64,000 bases of DNA, taken from assembly GCF_000208865.1 (NCBI RefSeq), contig NC_018391.1:744001-808000 (forward strand), in the 5' to 3' direction. The notes under the pieces are model-generated. The model searched no databases. It saw nothing but the letters and a program-made list of their open reading frames with translations, and was not told the origin of the DNA. The stretch comes from Neospora caninum Liverpool. Taxonomy: Eukaryota; Apicomplexa; Conoidasida; Eucoccidiorida; Sarcocystidae. The translations under genes were made by a program, and so were the position numbers. Positions 23,921 to 36,568 of this stretch are shown here, piece after piece. Numbering within the stretch: the first letter of the stretch is position 1; the number at the start of each line of letters is the position of its first letter.

Positions 23921-25656
23921 CGAACATTTCAAGGAGCCACCAGTTCTCTGAATTTTTCTCGGGAAGGCTGAAAAAACCTCTATCCTCTTGCCAGGAGGAA
24001 CATGTGACGCGCTGCAAACCATTGTATGTGCTTATCGACAACTCAGAGCTCGCGCCGCACCGCATAGGCTGAGCCGATCGCGTACTTCACCGCGACGCCA
24101 CACTTTGCCTTCTGGCTGCAATTCGTTCCGACTCTTTTTCCGTAATTGTACTGCACGCCGCGCCTCGGGGGCGGGAGCTCTCGTATTGCCCTCGACTATA
24201 CCAGGAAAATTTGGGAGGGGAGTTGCCTCAAAATTGTCTGTAGTTGGATAAGACCTCTGCCGCATGCAAATCGCCTGATTCTCTCTGATCTTGTTTGAAC
24301 GCAAAGGCATGTCTCGTCATCTACGAGAAAACTGGAAAAGCCTATCTACAAAGAGCACCCTCGAGACGTCTCCTTCGATGGACACCTCAAAGAGCTGCGT
24401 TGATTTGTGTCATTTACCTCGTATTTGCTGTAGAGTGCTTTTCGTGTTTTTTCGAGGGAAGCACCAACGGCCAAAGTGCCTGTCTCTTTGATTGTTGATG
24501 TTCCATGCACCACGCCTTCCCGGCCGATCGGCTTCTCAGTTACAAACAAAAAGCTGCCCTATGACCCAGGATTTTTCACAACTTCTCTACCGCCAGGCCA
24601 CACTAGCGAAAGAAAACAAATTCCGGTAGACAGTGTTTCGCGTGTGACTCTACTTTAACAGCAGGGTGCAACTCGACGTTCGCAATTTCTGTTGTTCGTG
24701 TCTGAGCAGTTAGCGCGACGGGGGGTGACACGCACAGAAACACTGTATGATGCGTGGCACGACGGGCAGTAAAAAGGCACCGCTTTTGTAAGTGGATAAG
24801 CAGCATCCTTTGAAAAGACAAACTCTACAATGGTCTGGCGCCAGCAGGGGAAGCTCTCGTGTCTCTCCACAGAAAGTTCAGCGTCCCTGAAGAGACGAAA
24901 CGGAGAACCTACACCACGAGTGCGGCATACAAACAGGCCTGCCACTTCCTTGAAAAAACGTTTACAAGATGAGCAACAACCTTTGACAAAACATCCGATG
25001 ACAAACTCTCCACACACGCCTGAAAAAACAGACGCCTCACACTAAGTCGCCATATAACGATGAGCCCCCAGGGAGGGACCGGTCCTGGAACATCTCATCC
25101 TGGCAGACGCGATGGCGCACCCATCTGAGAGAGGCAAACAGACAGACAAATGAGGAACACCCCTTCGAGTTTTCCTTTCGCAGGGAGGATAATACGAGAG
25201 AAAGACTTCTGAACAGCCAGTTCTACGGACGGCGAGAAACAAATTTTAGAGCACTGTGCTTTCGACCGTTCAAAGACACACCAAATGTCCCCCACGCAGT
25301 AGTGAATTGCGAACGAGACAAGGAATCCGATCCGGTTTGAGCTTGAGTGCGCAACTGTGCGAAAGAGTGGACAAAGATTTCTTTCCTATCCTTTCGCCTG
25401 TTTTTCTCTCTTCCCGGACAAGCAGCCGCCACGCCCACACAAGGTCCGACTCCCAACACCAGGCTATGCCAGCAACCCCGCCGCACGGAGGTACCCATAT
25501 AAATATTTAAATATAGATAAATAAATATAAACACGTGCGAGGGGGGACGCGGTGCCTTCGATGGTATTTCGTTGCCACCAAGTGGAAATGAGGCCTTGAA
25601 TTCGAACTTCACCCCCGTGACTCCAGTCACAGACTGACACGCGTTCTGAGCACAAC
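23921..25656. other. Convergent spacer with unassigned exon-like stretches
   Basis: This region lies between the modelled stop of the unknown plus-strand gene and the stop of the CAP-H2 gene. It contains open plus-strand stretches after good acceptors (CTTGCCAG at 23995, GAACGCAAAG at 24307), but none could be joined in a unique phase. The minus-strand Cys-rich frame at 24655-25017 has no splice support. Confidence 0.45.
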
Positions 25657-28600
25657 TTACCAGCTGTCCTTTGTGTCTGTCGCCAACAGCGTCAATGAGA
25701 AATCTCGCGTGCTTCTCGAAAAGCCTGTGTGCATGCACAGACAGTGCGTTTTCGATTCAAGAAAAAGAATGGAGAGTGAACAGGGTGCTCGAAAAACACT
25801 TGGGTGGACTCGCTGAATCCGAATCTCTCTGTTGGCCACTGTTTGTATACACGTCAGAAAGACGCAGCGAAACGGAAAATCACTCGGTTTCTTCCAGTAA
25901 GCCCATGTGCCTGGAAAAAAGACACAGACAACCGTGAGAAGGCCTTACCATGGCTACTGTTGCCCAGCTTCCCCTGGACGAACAGCTCCCAGGACGAGTC
26001 GTCGTCCCCCTCGTCTGTATTTCCTTCCGTAACTCCCGCCTGGCGAATGTCGAGTTTGCCTTTATTGATCAACTGCAACACACAACAAATGAGGAAAAAC
26101 CCGCCAAAACAGAAAATCAGCCTTTCCTCGCGAGCAAGCAACGCCTTGCGACTCCCCCCCCTCCCCGGACCCGTCATACTCCCTCCGAGTTGACAGCCGC
26201 GAAGCGTCTCTTTCTGGGGGCACCTGCACGAGACACACCGATGTCCTTCCTTGGACTTTCCTCGCTACGCACACACGCCCGGAACGCTTTCCCGCGCGCG
26301 TCCATTCTTGTTCCCACAAAGCCGCTTTTCAACCGCACACGTCAGCAGACCTACCATGAGTGTCGCGAGGAAGAGCCGGCAAACCTCATACTTCTCTCGG
26401 CCGCGGGCCACGTCACTGAAGGCTGGGCAGGTCGCCGCGTCTGAGGCGTCTGGTCCTGAACCTCTGTTTTCTTCCAAGGCGCAGAGAGCTGCCTTGTTCT
26501 CTCTTCCGTCTGGAGAGGCAAATCGACTCGGCCCCGGACTGTCGCCAGGCGCCCCGGATGCAGATTCAGACCCGCACAAGGCAGGGAGGTGAGTGACCTG
26601 AAGAAAACGAGGGGACGGAGGAAAGACACACAATGTCTGAAAAAAGGCTCTTCTTCGCCAGGCCAGAGGCTACCGGGGTGGCGAGGAGAGAGTGCGTGTG
26701 CCCGGCCCTCGCAAGGCATGTCAACCGGAACTGCGGAAAAAAATGCGGAGACTTGGAAAGTTGTCGCCGACACCGATCCACTCTGCGCTGGGTTGCCCAT
26801 CGCCTGCTTTCGTCTCCGCGTTCGAAACCAGGACAAGGGCTGCACTCGACTTTTTCGTCACGACCTCAGCGACGATATTCCGATCACTGCCAATCCGGTT
26901 TCGTTTGCACCTAACCAGACAGTCGCCGAAAGGCTGCCTCTCGCTCCTCTCTCGCGCACCGCGAGCATCTGCCTTCTTCCGGCACAATGTAGAGGTCTGC
27001 GTAGGCCTCTCCAGCTGTCTCTCTCGCCACGGGACGGAAAAGGGGACTGCTCTCCGCCCACTAGGAGCCTCCTTGCCTGCTCGATCGCTCCGTGATTGAC
27101 ACGTGTTTGCTCACGTTTTTGGCTAGCCCATCCACGCGTTGAAGAACTTTCTGCTCGTAGGCGCGGATGTCAAATGGAGGCAGAGAGGAACTGCGGCGGA
27201 GTTCTTCTTCTAGGAACACGGTCCAGCGCGCGACTCTGGTGCATGCACCGCCACAAGAAAAAGGAATTCCACACTGTCGAGAAACACTCCCTGGAGACCG
27301 AGAGAGTTTGCATGCAGGAAGCAACTGGCATGAACATAACCCCGTGCGCGGCGGCACGACACGCTCCACAGGGTTTTGACTTCTTTCAAGGCGAAAAGTC
27401 TTGGCGTATCCACATGAGGGCAGTCAACGCTAGGCTTAAAAGGGAAATACTAACATGAGAGCAATAAAGGTGACAGACCACGTAGAAAAAGTATCATTTT
27501 CACCTCCGACACAGGACCCGAGTAAGGCGCAGAAGTGCTGAGGAAGTTTTTAGACAACAGTATTCGGCCGAAATACCCAACATATCAACACCTTCGATTG
27601 GCGGGTCAGTTGCCTCATGATTTAGATCTTCGTTTGCCTTCGTGAAGAGAGAAACAAAGAGATGTAAAATAAAGGTACAAACGCGCACACGCTTACACCA
27701 TACCTATTCGTTACAGGAACTGATATCCGTGGAAAGAGACAAAACAGAAAATATATATATATATATATATATGAATGCGCACGTGCACACAGACATACAC
27801 ATGTATATGTGGATGTATTCGCCTTTGCGTGTTTGTGTAAACATCGACCCCAGAGAGCGGGGGCTGTCTCCTACCTTTGCAGAGATTCTTGGTCCGACCG
27901 CTTCATCTGGACGGCCTCGAGGGAAAAGCCTTCCATGTGCTCCTCGGCGGCATCCTGAAAGCAGCCAGTTGCCACAGAAACTTCGAATGTCTTTCTCAAA
28001 AAGCCTCACACATCTAAACAGCACGATAAATATACAAGTACCTGTCTATCTCTCGCTATATATCTACCACTCTACATCAATTTACCTCTGCGGATGCAGC
28101 GACTCGTAACGATATACGGCACATTCGCATCCGCTATAGAGAAGAATCCACTTTTGCCAGCGTGTATGTGTCTTGACGCCGGCATCCCCGCATGCAAACG
28201 TGCGCGCCTGGCTACAGGGGCGAGGTTGGGGAGTCGAGACACCGCAGCTTCTGTCTGCAACGCAGTCGACGACACAAAGGGGAAGAAACGGAGCCGGGAC
28301 AGAAAAAAAACACACGAAGACACAGAGGGCGCAACGGAGAAGGGGACGTGGGTACGGGTGGAGAGAGCAAGGTGGAACGAGAGACAAGCCTGCGGAGAGA
28401 CAGGGCGGACCAGCGGCAGAACGCGCCGATCGCGATTTTGTTGGAGAGCGAAACGCACCGCAGCGGGAATGAGCGGCACGATGGCAGCAGCCCGGAGCTG
28501 CAGTTGGAGTCGCTCCTTCTCGGCGGCACTGAGGAGGGACACGCCCTGGAGATCGTCTTCAGCATTCTTCTCGAGAAATGACTCCGCGCGGTTCTCCCTC

Positions 28601-31600
28601 TCGTCTCTCTCCGAGGCTCCTGCGTTGTCACTTGCGTCCACGATTCCCTGGAAAACGAAGAGAAAATCCTGCACACGTCTCACGAAACCCTCCCCTCCAG
28701 GCGGAGCAGCTTTTCCCGAACCACACACGAGTGACAAGGCCGGACACGGCCTGTTTTCCCAGAAACACTTTACCCTCTGCTTCCACTGCGTCTGGTGAAG
28801 CCACAGAAAAAACGCGTCGAAATGCGGAAACACCACACACACACACGCTTCCGCACGCGAAACGAGGGGGAAACGAGAAACGCGAGAAAAGGAGTGAAGA
28901 GTGAGAAGCAGGGAAAGGCGGGAGCGAACACGGCCACAACCTTGTCTCCGCAGAGACAGAACGGACCGACAGAAACGACGAGGGCTAACTGTGCATCTCG
29001 CGAACGCCTAGCGCAACGAGAAAACGTGAGTGACGTACGTCTACATCTGCATCGCCGTCTTCCAGTTCTCTCCACGTCGTCGGTTCGAGAGGCTGAAGGA
29101 GTTTCTCCTCCACCACTTCCGCGAGGATCTCGGCGGCTTCTGCTGCTGGGGCGATTGAAACGAGCGCAAATGACTGCGGAGCCGCTAAAGAGAGGCGAGT
29201 TTTCTCCCCCTCTCGGACCTGAATCTGCTCAGGGAAAAGACAACAGGGAACCCAGGACGCGGGAGAGACCAGTGTGTGGAGAGCGGAGAGAAGAGAGGGA
29301 GCGCCAGCGCGACAGAACCGAGCGCAACCAGAGAGATGGAGAGAGCGGATAGAGAGAGAGGAGAGAAAGAGGAGAAGGGGAGAAAGCCAGAGAAGGCACG
29401 AGGAGAAAGACCCATAGACACATGTATATAGACGGAGGCATGGAAACGTTCATTTCCATCTCGTTCTGGATCTCGAGAGGGAAAGCTGTTTCTCTCGTGG
29501 TATGTGGTTTACCCCGAGTCGCTGGCCTTTTCGCCGGAGTCTCCGCCTGAGGAGAGCTCGTCTCCGCAGCCTCGCGTAGACGACGTCTTCTATCCATTTC
29601 CACCGGGATGTTTCGATGATGCCTCCGATCGCGGAGCAGGCAGACACCGGGACGCACTCAGCAGAGCCTCTCCGATTCCTCTCGTTCTCTCCCGCATGCG
29701 ACCCGGTCATGTCGCTTCGGATCTCTGCACCGTCGCCTCCAGCCGCCGTCTCGCCTCCCTCGCTTCTTGCGTTCTCGTTCTCTTTGGCCTTCTTTCTCTC
29801 GGCAGAGACGCCGCGCTCGACCAAAGAGGAACCCTCAGTGCGCCGCTGCCTCGGCAGGCGAGCTGCGAAGGGAGAGCACGGCAGCTGAATGTCCGGATAG
29901 AAGGGGAGGCGGCCTGAAAAGAAAACGCATTGGCGAGCAAAAGCGGAAAGTGCCGTTGGAAGAGGGAAGCGAAAACTCGACTCATCCCACTGTCCCTCTT
30001 CTCGTCTCCTGTCTCCCCGTGTCGGTCTGTTGGGCTGGCCCCCAGTCCTTCTTCCTCTCTTCCGTGCGCATCCTTTCTCTCTTCCTCTCTCCACATTCTC
30101 TCTTTCCCCCCTGTGTCTCCGCTGCGTACCGGGACCGTTGACTCTTCGCACGTGCGCGTGGGTCTTTTGCAGAGCTTCTGCCCAGACCCCGCAGCCGCTT
30201 GGTTTTCCCGTTTTTCCTGCGTCCTTCTCGGCGTGGCCGCGGACCACGGCTTCCGCAGCCGCCAGCTCCCCCGCGCTCCACAGGCCTTGGAGGAGGGCCA
30301 GCATGCCGTGGGGCGTGTGGAGACGGTGGAAGGCGAGAGCAGCCGGCGCCGGAGCAGCCGCGAAGGCCGACGATGGCAGCGAAGAGTAGAACGGCGGAGG
30401 AGGCCTGCACAGGCAGGAGGAGACAAAGCGCTGCCTCAGAAGTTGACAGAAAGACAGAGACGCCAGACCAAAGAACGAAGCGGCTCTGGGGGGCGCGCGC
30501 GCAGAAGAGTCCCTGGCGACGGAAAACTGGGCGGAAGGCCGGCGCGCTTGGGAAGAGATGGGAGACCAGAGAAAACGTGAAAAATGAAAGAGCTGGAGAG
30601 AAAGAGAAGAAGAGAAGGGAGAAACCGAGGAAAAGCGTCGACTGGTGTAAGAGACGACGGAAAAAGACAGACTGAAGGAGAGAATCAGAAACGACTCGCC
30701 AGACTAAGAGAGAAGAGCACTGGAGCAGAGAAAGAAGAAAGGAACGATGGATAGAACACAGGGCACAACGAGGCATGCAACGTTTTAGGTCACAAGAAAG
30801 CGCCCGGAACCCTGACAGAAACCACCAGCCTATCTCCTCAGTTAAAATGCACTTGTCACTGACCGGGGAATATAGCCCAGGTTTCGCGCGGGCTTTCGCA
30901 GCAGAGACGCTTTTTCGCCGGCACACCCACGACAGTCGCCTTTTCTCCCTTCGCCCCCCGCTTGCTTCTCATTTCCTTACTCGGAGCTCCAGAGCTCAGC
31001 AGTCGGTGTCTCTCTCTAGCTTCTCTTTCTCGATGCGTTCGTGTGTACCTCGCGGAAAAGTGTGACAACCGCGTGCCCAAACCTTCAGCCGGTCTCGTGG
31101 ATTTTCCCACGAGGCGACTCACCTGACCGTCGAGCCGAAGCGAATGGGACGCCTCTCGGTTCGGTCTGCTTCTTCTCGGAGAGACATGAGTTGGTGCCGA
31201 CGCGGAAGGCGACCTTTTCCTTCTGCCTCAACTTTGCTCGCACACGCGTCCTTCGCTTCTCGGCGTCCGCCTCCCTTTGCCTGTTCGCAGAAGGTGCACG
31301 CCTCTTCGTCTCTCTCGGATGTTCCGTTTTCCTTCTCGCTCGGAAACTGGGACGCGCACACGCCAAGATCGCCGCAGCCTCCAATTCGCGAAAGACTGTG
31401 CTTCTCTCCGCGCGATGCTCGCCACTTCTTAGCATCCGCGAACGGAGCGGTACATACATTCCAGTCCCCCGGCCCTGTGGCATGCAGCAGGCGCCGCAGC
31501 GCTGTCTCGCGGTCGCTTCCTTCTTTTTCCTGTTTCCTCCAGGCGCTTAGAATGCGATCGACGGGAGACATCTGCGGCTTTTCTCGCGAGTGGAGGGGCG

Positions 31601-32632
31601 AAGCGGGCAAGCCGCTGCCGGAGATGCCCATGTCGATTCCAAGCTCCTGTCGGTGCTTCTGTTTGTCTCTGTCTTCTTCCCAGAAGAGCGACAGCGCGAA
31701 GTCGCCCGACACGCCGTCGCAACTTGCCGAGGAGTCGAGAACCGCCACGGCGTCGGAGCTCTCTGGACTCCGCGCGACGCCTCCCTCTCCGAGGGGACCT
31801 AACGAGTCCTGAGTGGCCGGGCTGTGGGGTGTATGTACACCGGCCACTCCCGGAGCTCCCTCGAGAGAGTCAGTAGCAAGAGAGGAGGAAGGCGCAGGGT
31901 CCGCGGAAGCATCGCCTTCGAAAAAGTCGAAACAGAGACCGTCGTCGTCGAAATCGAGGAACTCGCCGAGCCCCTCGCTGGGCAACCGTCCGGCGTCCTC
32001 ACGCAAGGCGGACACGCACGAGAGAGAAGAGAAAGAAGAAGCAGAAAAAGAGGAAGAGGAAAAGGAGGAAGAAGTAGAACTAGAAGAGGAAGAAGAGGAA
32101 GAAGTAGAATTAAAAGAGAAAGAAGAGGAAGAAGTAGAATTAGAAGACGAAGAAGAGGCAGACGAAAGAGGAGGGGGAGAGGCCTGCAGTGCAGTTGAGA
32201 CTGGAAGGGGAACAGGTTCGGTTTGTTCGGGGACAGAGGGGAGAGAAGAGGCAGAAGGAATTCTTTGCTTCTTCTCTGGACGACGAAGAAGAGAATGGTA
32301 CAGAGGCGCGTCGCGGGAGTCAACCATCAAACCTCCAGACGCCTCGTGGAGGAGAAACGACGTCAGCTGAAACGACAAGCGGAAAAGGTCACCACCAACG
32401 TGCACCAAAAAGAAACCTTAAACCGTGGAGGCATACACACGCAACCGCCGCGCCCGACACATCTCTGTCTTCCTCTGTACGCCGCACCTCTCTTCATGTC
32501 CAGGTATGAATCTCTCATGTGCATATCACCCTCTCTGTCTCGTTATACGCATTTTTTCCGCCCTCAAACGACCGGAAGTACTCCCTTCTCCGTATCGAAA
32601 AATACCGGAAAACGTACTCGTCTTCCCATATA

Positions 32633-32668
<36 letters not shown>

Positions 32669-34459
32669 TGTTTATATATATAGATAGATAAAGACATGGA
32701 TTGACATAAATAGGTGAATATATGTACACGTGGATAGAGATGGATATGCTCTGGGGCTCTGTGTTTTTACCCGAAAGTTTTTAAATTCTTGATATCTGTT
32801 GGCCATGGCTTTCACTTCTTCAACCTCGTTTCCTGGCCTTCGCCCTGGATGCGTGTTTCCCGCAGTTCCGTCCTCCGTGTCCAGTCTCCTTCTCTTTCCC
32901 TCGTCTGCTGGGTGACTCGGATCCTCTCTCGGGTTCCTCTCGCCGGCGCCTTCTGGTCGCCACCGTTTTCTTCGCAGAACCGCCGGCAACCGCACGATGT
33001 CGGGCGGTCGGCTCTTTCGGTTTTCTGCGTTCTCTTCCGCGTCCAGGTCTTCGCTCATTTCGCTCTCTCGCGGAAACGTCGGCAGAAAGAGAAAGGAGCG
33101 GCCCAAGACTTCCTGCAAGACGGAATGCTTGGCCAACCGCAAGTTCTGGGAAGAGGAGACGCCAGGTTTCTGCGCGTGGCCCGCGCCCCGCGCCCCCTTC
33201 CCCGCGTCTCCAACTGCATGCATAGACTGGAGCATGTGGAGGAAGAGCGCATGCAGATGCTCTATTTTCTGGCCCCAAACTTTCGTGAGGCGTTCCAGCA
33301 GCAGCGCCGCTTGGGAGAACTCCATTCGATACGTGCTGGGTTCCTCGAGACGCGGCTCCCCCTGCCGGACCCCTCCCGCGCACGCTCTGACTCCGACCTC
33401 ACTCCCTTCGCCTCGGTCTTGCGTCAGCGGCGAAAACGGAGACGGATACACCCCACCGACTGCCGCCACTGCAGCCGCAACAAAGCGGCGCGGAGTCACG
33501 ATGGGCGAAGACGCCGCAAATCCTCCGTCGCGGATTTCCTCGCCCAGGCCTTGAAACTCTTCTCCGCGACCCGCAGCCCGCCCGCCCCTGCGTTGGGACG
33601 CAAAGGCCTCGTCTCCCGAGAGAGCGTCTTGGGACGCGCGCGGAAAGGCGGAGGCTGCGGCGCACGAAGCGTCCTTTGCATGCGCGCGAGGGCAGGCGTC
33701 GCCGAGCTGGATCGCTCCACTCTCCGACAGCGACAGGAAGAACGAGAGCATCTGTGCGACGTCCACATCCCACCAGGGCGCCGAAGACGACGGCGCGGAA
33801 GTCCGGAGCAGGAGATCTTCGACCTGAGCGAGAAACGCCGACAGCGAAGCTCGCCCCTCGCTCGCTCTCTCCCGCTCGCGTCGCAGCACCGGCGTCTCCT
33901 CCAGAAAGTTCGAAGAGCCGGCCGGACGGCCGACGCCGAGCGCCGGAGACGCCGCTGCGTCCCCGAAGAACCGTCCCTGGGACAGGGAAGGAGAGAAGGA
34001 AGAGGCGGCATGGGAGGCGCGTCGTTGGCTGTCCTTCGAGGGCGTTTTGACCTCGTCTGCTTGGAGCGAGACGACAGTGCGGCGTTGAGGCGCTCGACAT
34101 CGGTCGCCGGGAGTGGGAGTTCGGAAGGCAACCTCTCCTTCACCGTCTTCTCTTGACGGCGGGTTGTAGATACAGCTCAATCCGGACTGGGTTCCCTGGC
34201 ACGACAGTGGAGAAGAAAAGACCCGCGCGCGTCGCTCACCTTCCTCGGCGCTCTTTTCGCCCTCGTCGACGCTCTCTTCGCCATCGGCCACGGCTGCTTC
34301 TGGGCACGCGTTCTCCTCGCTTTTGCTCCCTGTCTCACTGCCGCCGCGAACGAGCTTTTGAAAGGGAGACCGACGAGAGAGGGGAGACGAGAAGGGGGAA
34401 CGCGGGGCGCTCCGGACCGCGCGGCGGCGACACTCCATCTTAGGGTCGCCTGCATGCAT
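25657..34459 (-). CDS. Condensin II complex subunit H2 (kleisin, CAP-H2)
   Basis: Twelve exons chain in phase: 34459-32771, 32366-31123, 30404-30130, 29913-29513, 29224-29039, 28647-28411, 28133-28086, 27954-27875, 27235-27115, 26597-26355, 26072-25949 and 25724-25657, giving about 1571 residues. Conserved kleisin-beta blocks occur at both ends. Near the N-terminus are WDVDVAQMLSFFLSL (230-244) and MEFSQAALLLERLTKVWGQK (379-398), which match the CAP-H2 repeats that bind SMC2 and the HEAT subunits. Near the C-terminus are FLEEELRRSSSLPPFDIRAY (about 1391-1410) and GREKYEVCRLFLATLM (about 1493-1508), matching the winged-helix part that binds the SMC4 head. Condensin II shapes mitotic chromosomes from within the nucleus. 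The protein is more than twice the usual animal length (about 600) because of Ser-, Glu- and Arg-rich insertions. The last exon is the least certain, as another frame through it also looks coding. The start could be the downstream ATG MECRRR. Confidence 0.88.
32030..32185 (-). repeat. Poly-serine coding tract in CAP-H2
   Basis: Inside exon 2 of the CAP-H2 gene about 50 codons encode almost only Ser with occasional Asn, Thr and Phe. The plus strand is a GAAGAGGAA-type purine run. Such a tract is expected to be disordered and is probably length-variable between strains. It also creates a spurious Glu-rich frame on the plus strand. Confidence 0.8.
32635..32665. repeat. (TA)n microsatellite in CAP-H2 intron 1
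   Basis: A pure TA dinucleotide run of about 31 bp is followed by TAGATAGATA. It lies within the first intron of the CAP-H2 gene. Confidence 0.9.
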
Positions 34460-36568
34460 TGCTCTTGCGCAAGGGGAAGAGCGCGAGACGAGCAGAGAAG
34501 AGAGCACGAGGAATAGGGTCCTCGGTTACAGGAGGAACCGCCCACAGGTGAAGGCACAAAAGAAACTGCGGAAAAGATGCGCTAAAAATAGGAACACCGA
34601 GTAGGACAGAGCAACGAAGAGAACGGGAAGAAGACGGCCTCGGGTGTTCAGAAAGTTTGCGACAGATTGACGAATGCGCTGGGCGCTACGTGAGGAGATG
34701 CGTGTGCAGAGTCAGGCAGACTGAGAGCAGGCCTGGAGGGGACAGCCTGCGGTGAGGACAGAGGACTGGCCGAGAGCGCACACCTCTCAAAGAGCGTTCG
34801 ATCCCTGCGCACGGCAGAGCATCTCTCAATGAGGAGCTTTCCGCTGAGAGAGAAAACCCAAGAACCAGTTGTTGAGAAGAAGCCTTTCACGAAAGGCGAT
34901 CAACGGCGGGGCACGCGCTGGGTCTCCGTGTCTTGCCGACTCCGGGGTCGCGAAGTCATCCCCGCACATGTCTGTAGGAATTCAGGTATGTACAGGCCAC
35001 AAGACCTATTTAACCGCGCACACGCAGAAAGAGGGATGTCCTGATCGTTACAATATGCTCGAAAACCGCGCGTCGAGGCTGTGAAAGCCTTCGCGACGCG
35101 TCGAGTCTCTTGGAGCCATGCACAGTGGGTGAAGCGGGCGAGCGCCACGCTGGGGGCAGCGGCGGACAGCAGGAAAGCGGCATTCCACTGGCGTTCCAGC
35201 GCACGGTTCGCGTCTTTGTTTCTGGACAAGAGGAAACCACCGGCCTTTCGTCGACAGAGATGTGTAAGGCGAGAGACTGCTCATTCCCTGAGAAAAACGG
35301 CGCTTTTCCGCAGATTGGAGGGCAACTTTTCGTGACATTGCGCGCGGTCGCATGCAGCTAGACTACCATTTTCTCGGGTGTACGTACACCGCGTGGTGCT
35401 CCCCCGAGTCAGACACGCGTTTCCCGCCGGCTGTGCCGGCGAAGCTCGAAGAGCGAAAAACTGTCACTTTGTGCGATTTTTGCGAGGGTTCTCAACTTCT
35501 CCGAATGAGGATGCAGGGAAAGGATTTGACAGCGCGTTCTCTCCACGTGTGTGTGGCGTTTCTCTCGCCTTCTGTCCTCCAACTCGAGCACCTGGCCCCC
35601 CCGTCCTCTAAGATGAACAGCCCAGGCGCGTGGGTGTGACCGTTCTCCGCGCCGTGCCGACGCTCCTTTCGAGGGGAAAAGTTCTAACGCGCATCTTGAA
35701 GGGATCCCTGCGTCTTTCTCGTGCTCGTAAAATTCATCGGTTCCGGCCCGCTTTTGCGCGCCGGTGCCTTTAACGACGCTCTCGTCGGTTGGCCAGCTTG
35801 TCTCCAGTGTGCCTCCTTTGGGCACGCGACGCGGCGTTCTTCAAGCTGTGTGTTCATGTCGACATCTTCTGTGCCTTCGAGTTGTTCCTGAGATTCCTCT
35901 TTACACATCTTCCCTGCGTCTTCCTTTCTTCGCAAACGAGCTGCCAATTTCACGTCGACGTCCAAAACAATTCTCAAGCCCCGTGCATTCACGCGGCAAC
36001 AGGACATTCTACGCGCATAAATGTTTTTCCCTACACGCATTCAAAATTCAGTTATACATGTGAATTTGCAAGCATACAACGCAGCAGCAGAGAAGATGCA
36101 TGTATACATGCAGAGTTACATGAATATGTGCAGACTTTGTAGGTATATATAGCTACATTTTGTAACTATGAATGTATGCATTGGCTTGTTGTGGCACACT
36201 GGGCAACTGGAATCCGTCTCTCGTCTTTTCATTGAAGGGAGAACATGCAACTGAACCTCCCCTGGCACGTCTACCCTCTTGGTCGCCTGGCTTCTTGGAA
36301 AAGGAGGAGCGACTGTAAAAATCGAGAGAGCATGTTTTTGTCAACTAGCGAAGGATATCTGTGGTCCTTTCATGCCCTTCTGCATACACCCGAAAGCTCC
36401 CGCTTTACGCATAGGCGTGCAATACTGCCTGCATCAATGCCTATTAACTTCATCGAGAAAGGCGCGTTTTCTCCCTTCGGGCGAGTGTATAAACACTGAT
36501 AGCCACAAAAGTGTGGGTGGTGAAAAATCGGCTTCTCTCCACTCCACTGTGTCAATCGGACCTCCGCC
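34460..36568. promoter_or_regulatory. Divergent spacer between CAP-H2 and ARL2
   Basis: This 2.1 kb gap separates the CAP-H2 start (minus) from the ARL2 start (plus) and must hold both promoters and 5' leaders. Open frames exist on both strands, the longest on the minus strand at 36040-35684 (118 residues, hydrophilic, ATG-initiated). None shows splice support or a known motif. A small uncharacterised gene cannot be excluded. Confidence 0.45.

Noticed and set aside
24655..25017. Minus-strand Cys-rich frame of 120 codons
   Set aside because: No splice sites, ATG context or motif support it, and it lies in the 3' spacer after CAP-H2.
30030..30580. Plus-strand Ser/Pro/Arg-rich frames
   Set aside because: They are antisense to CAP-H2 exon 3 and its flanking introns, where the minus-strand frame is phase-continuous with both neighbours.
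31813..32370. Plus-strand Glu/Lys-rich open frame of about 185 codons
   Set aside because: It is the antisense shadow of the poly-Ser tract in CAP-H2 exon 2, whose frame has splice-phase continuity and family motifs nearby.
35684..36040. Minus-strand 118-residue hydrophilic frame
   Set aside because: It is ATG-initiated but has no family signal or splice context. It is noted only as a possibility within the CAP-H2/ARL2 spacer.
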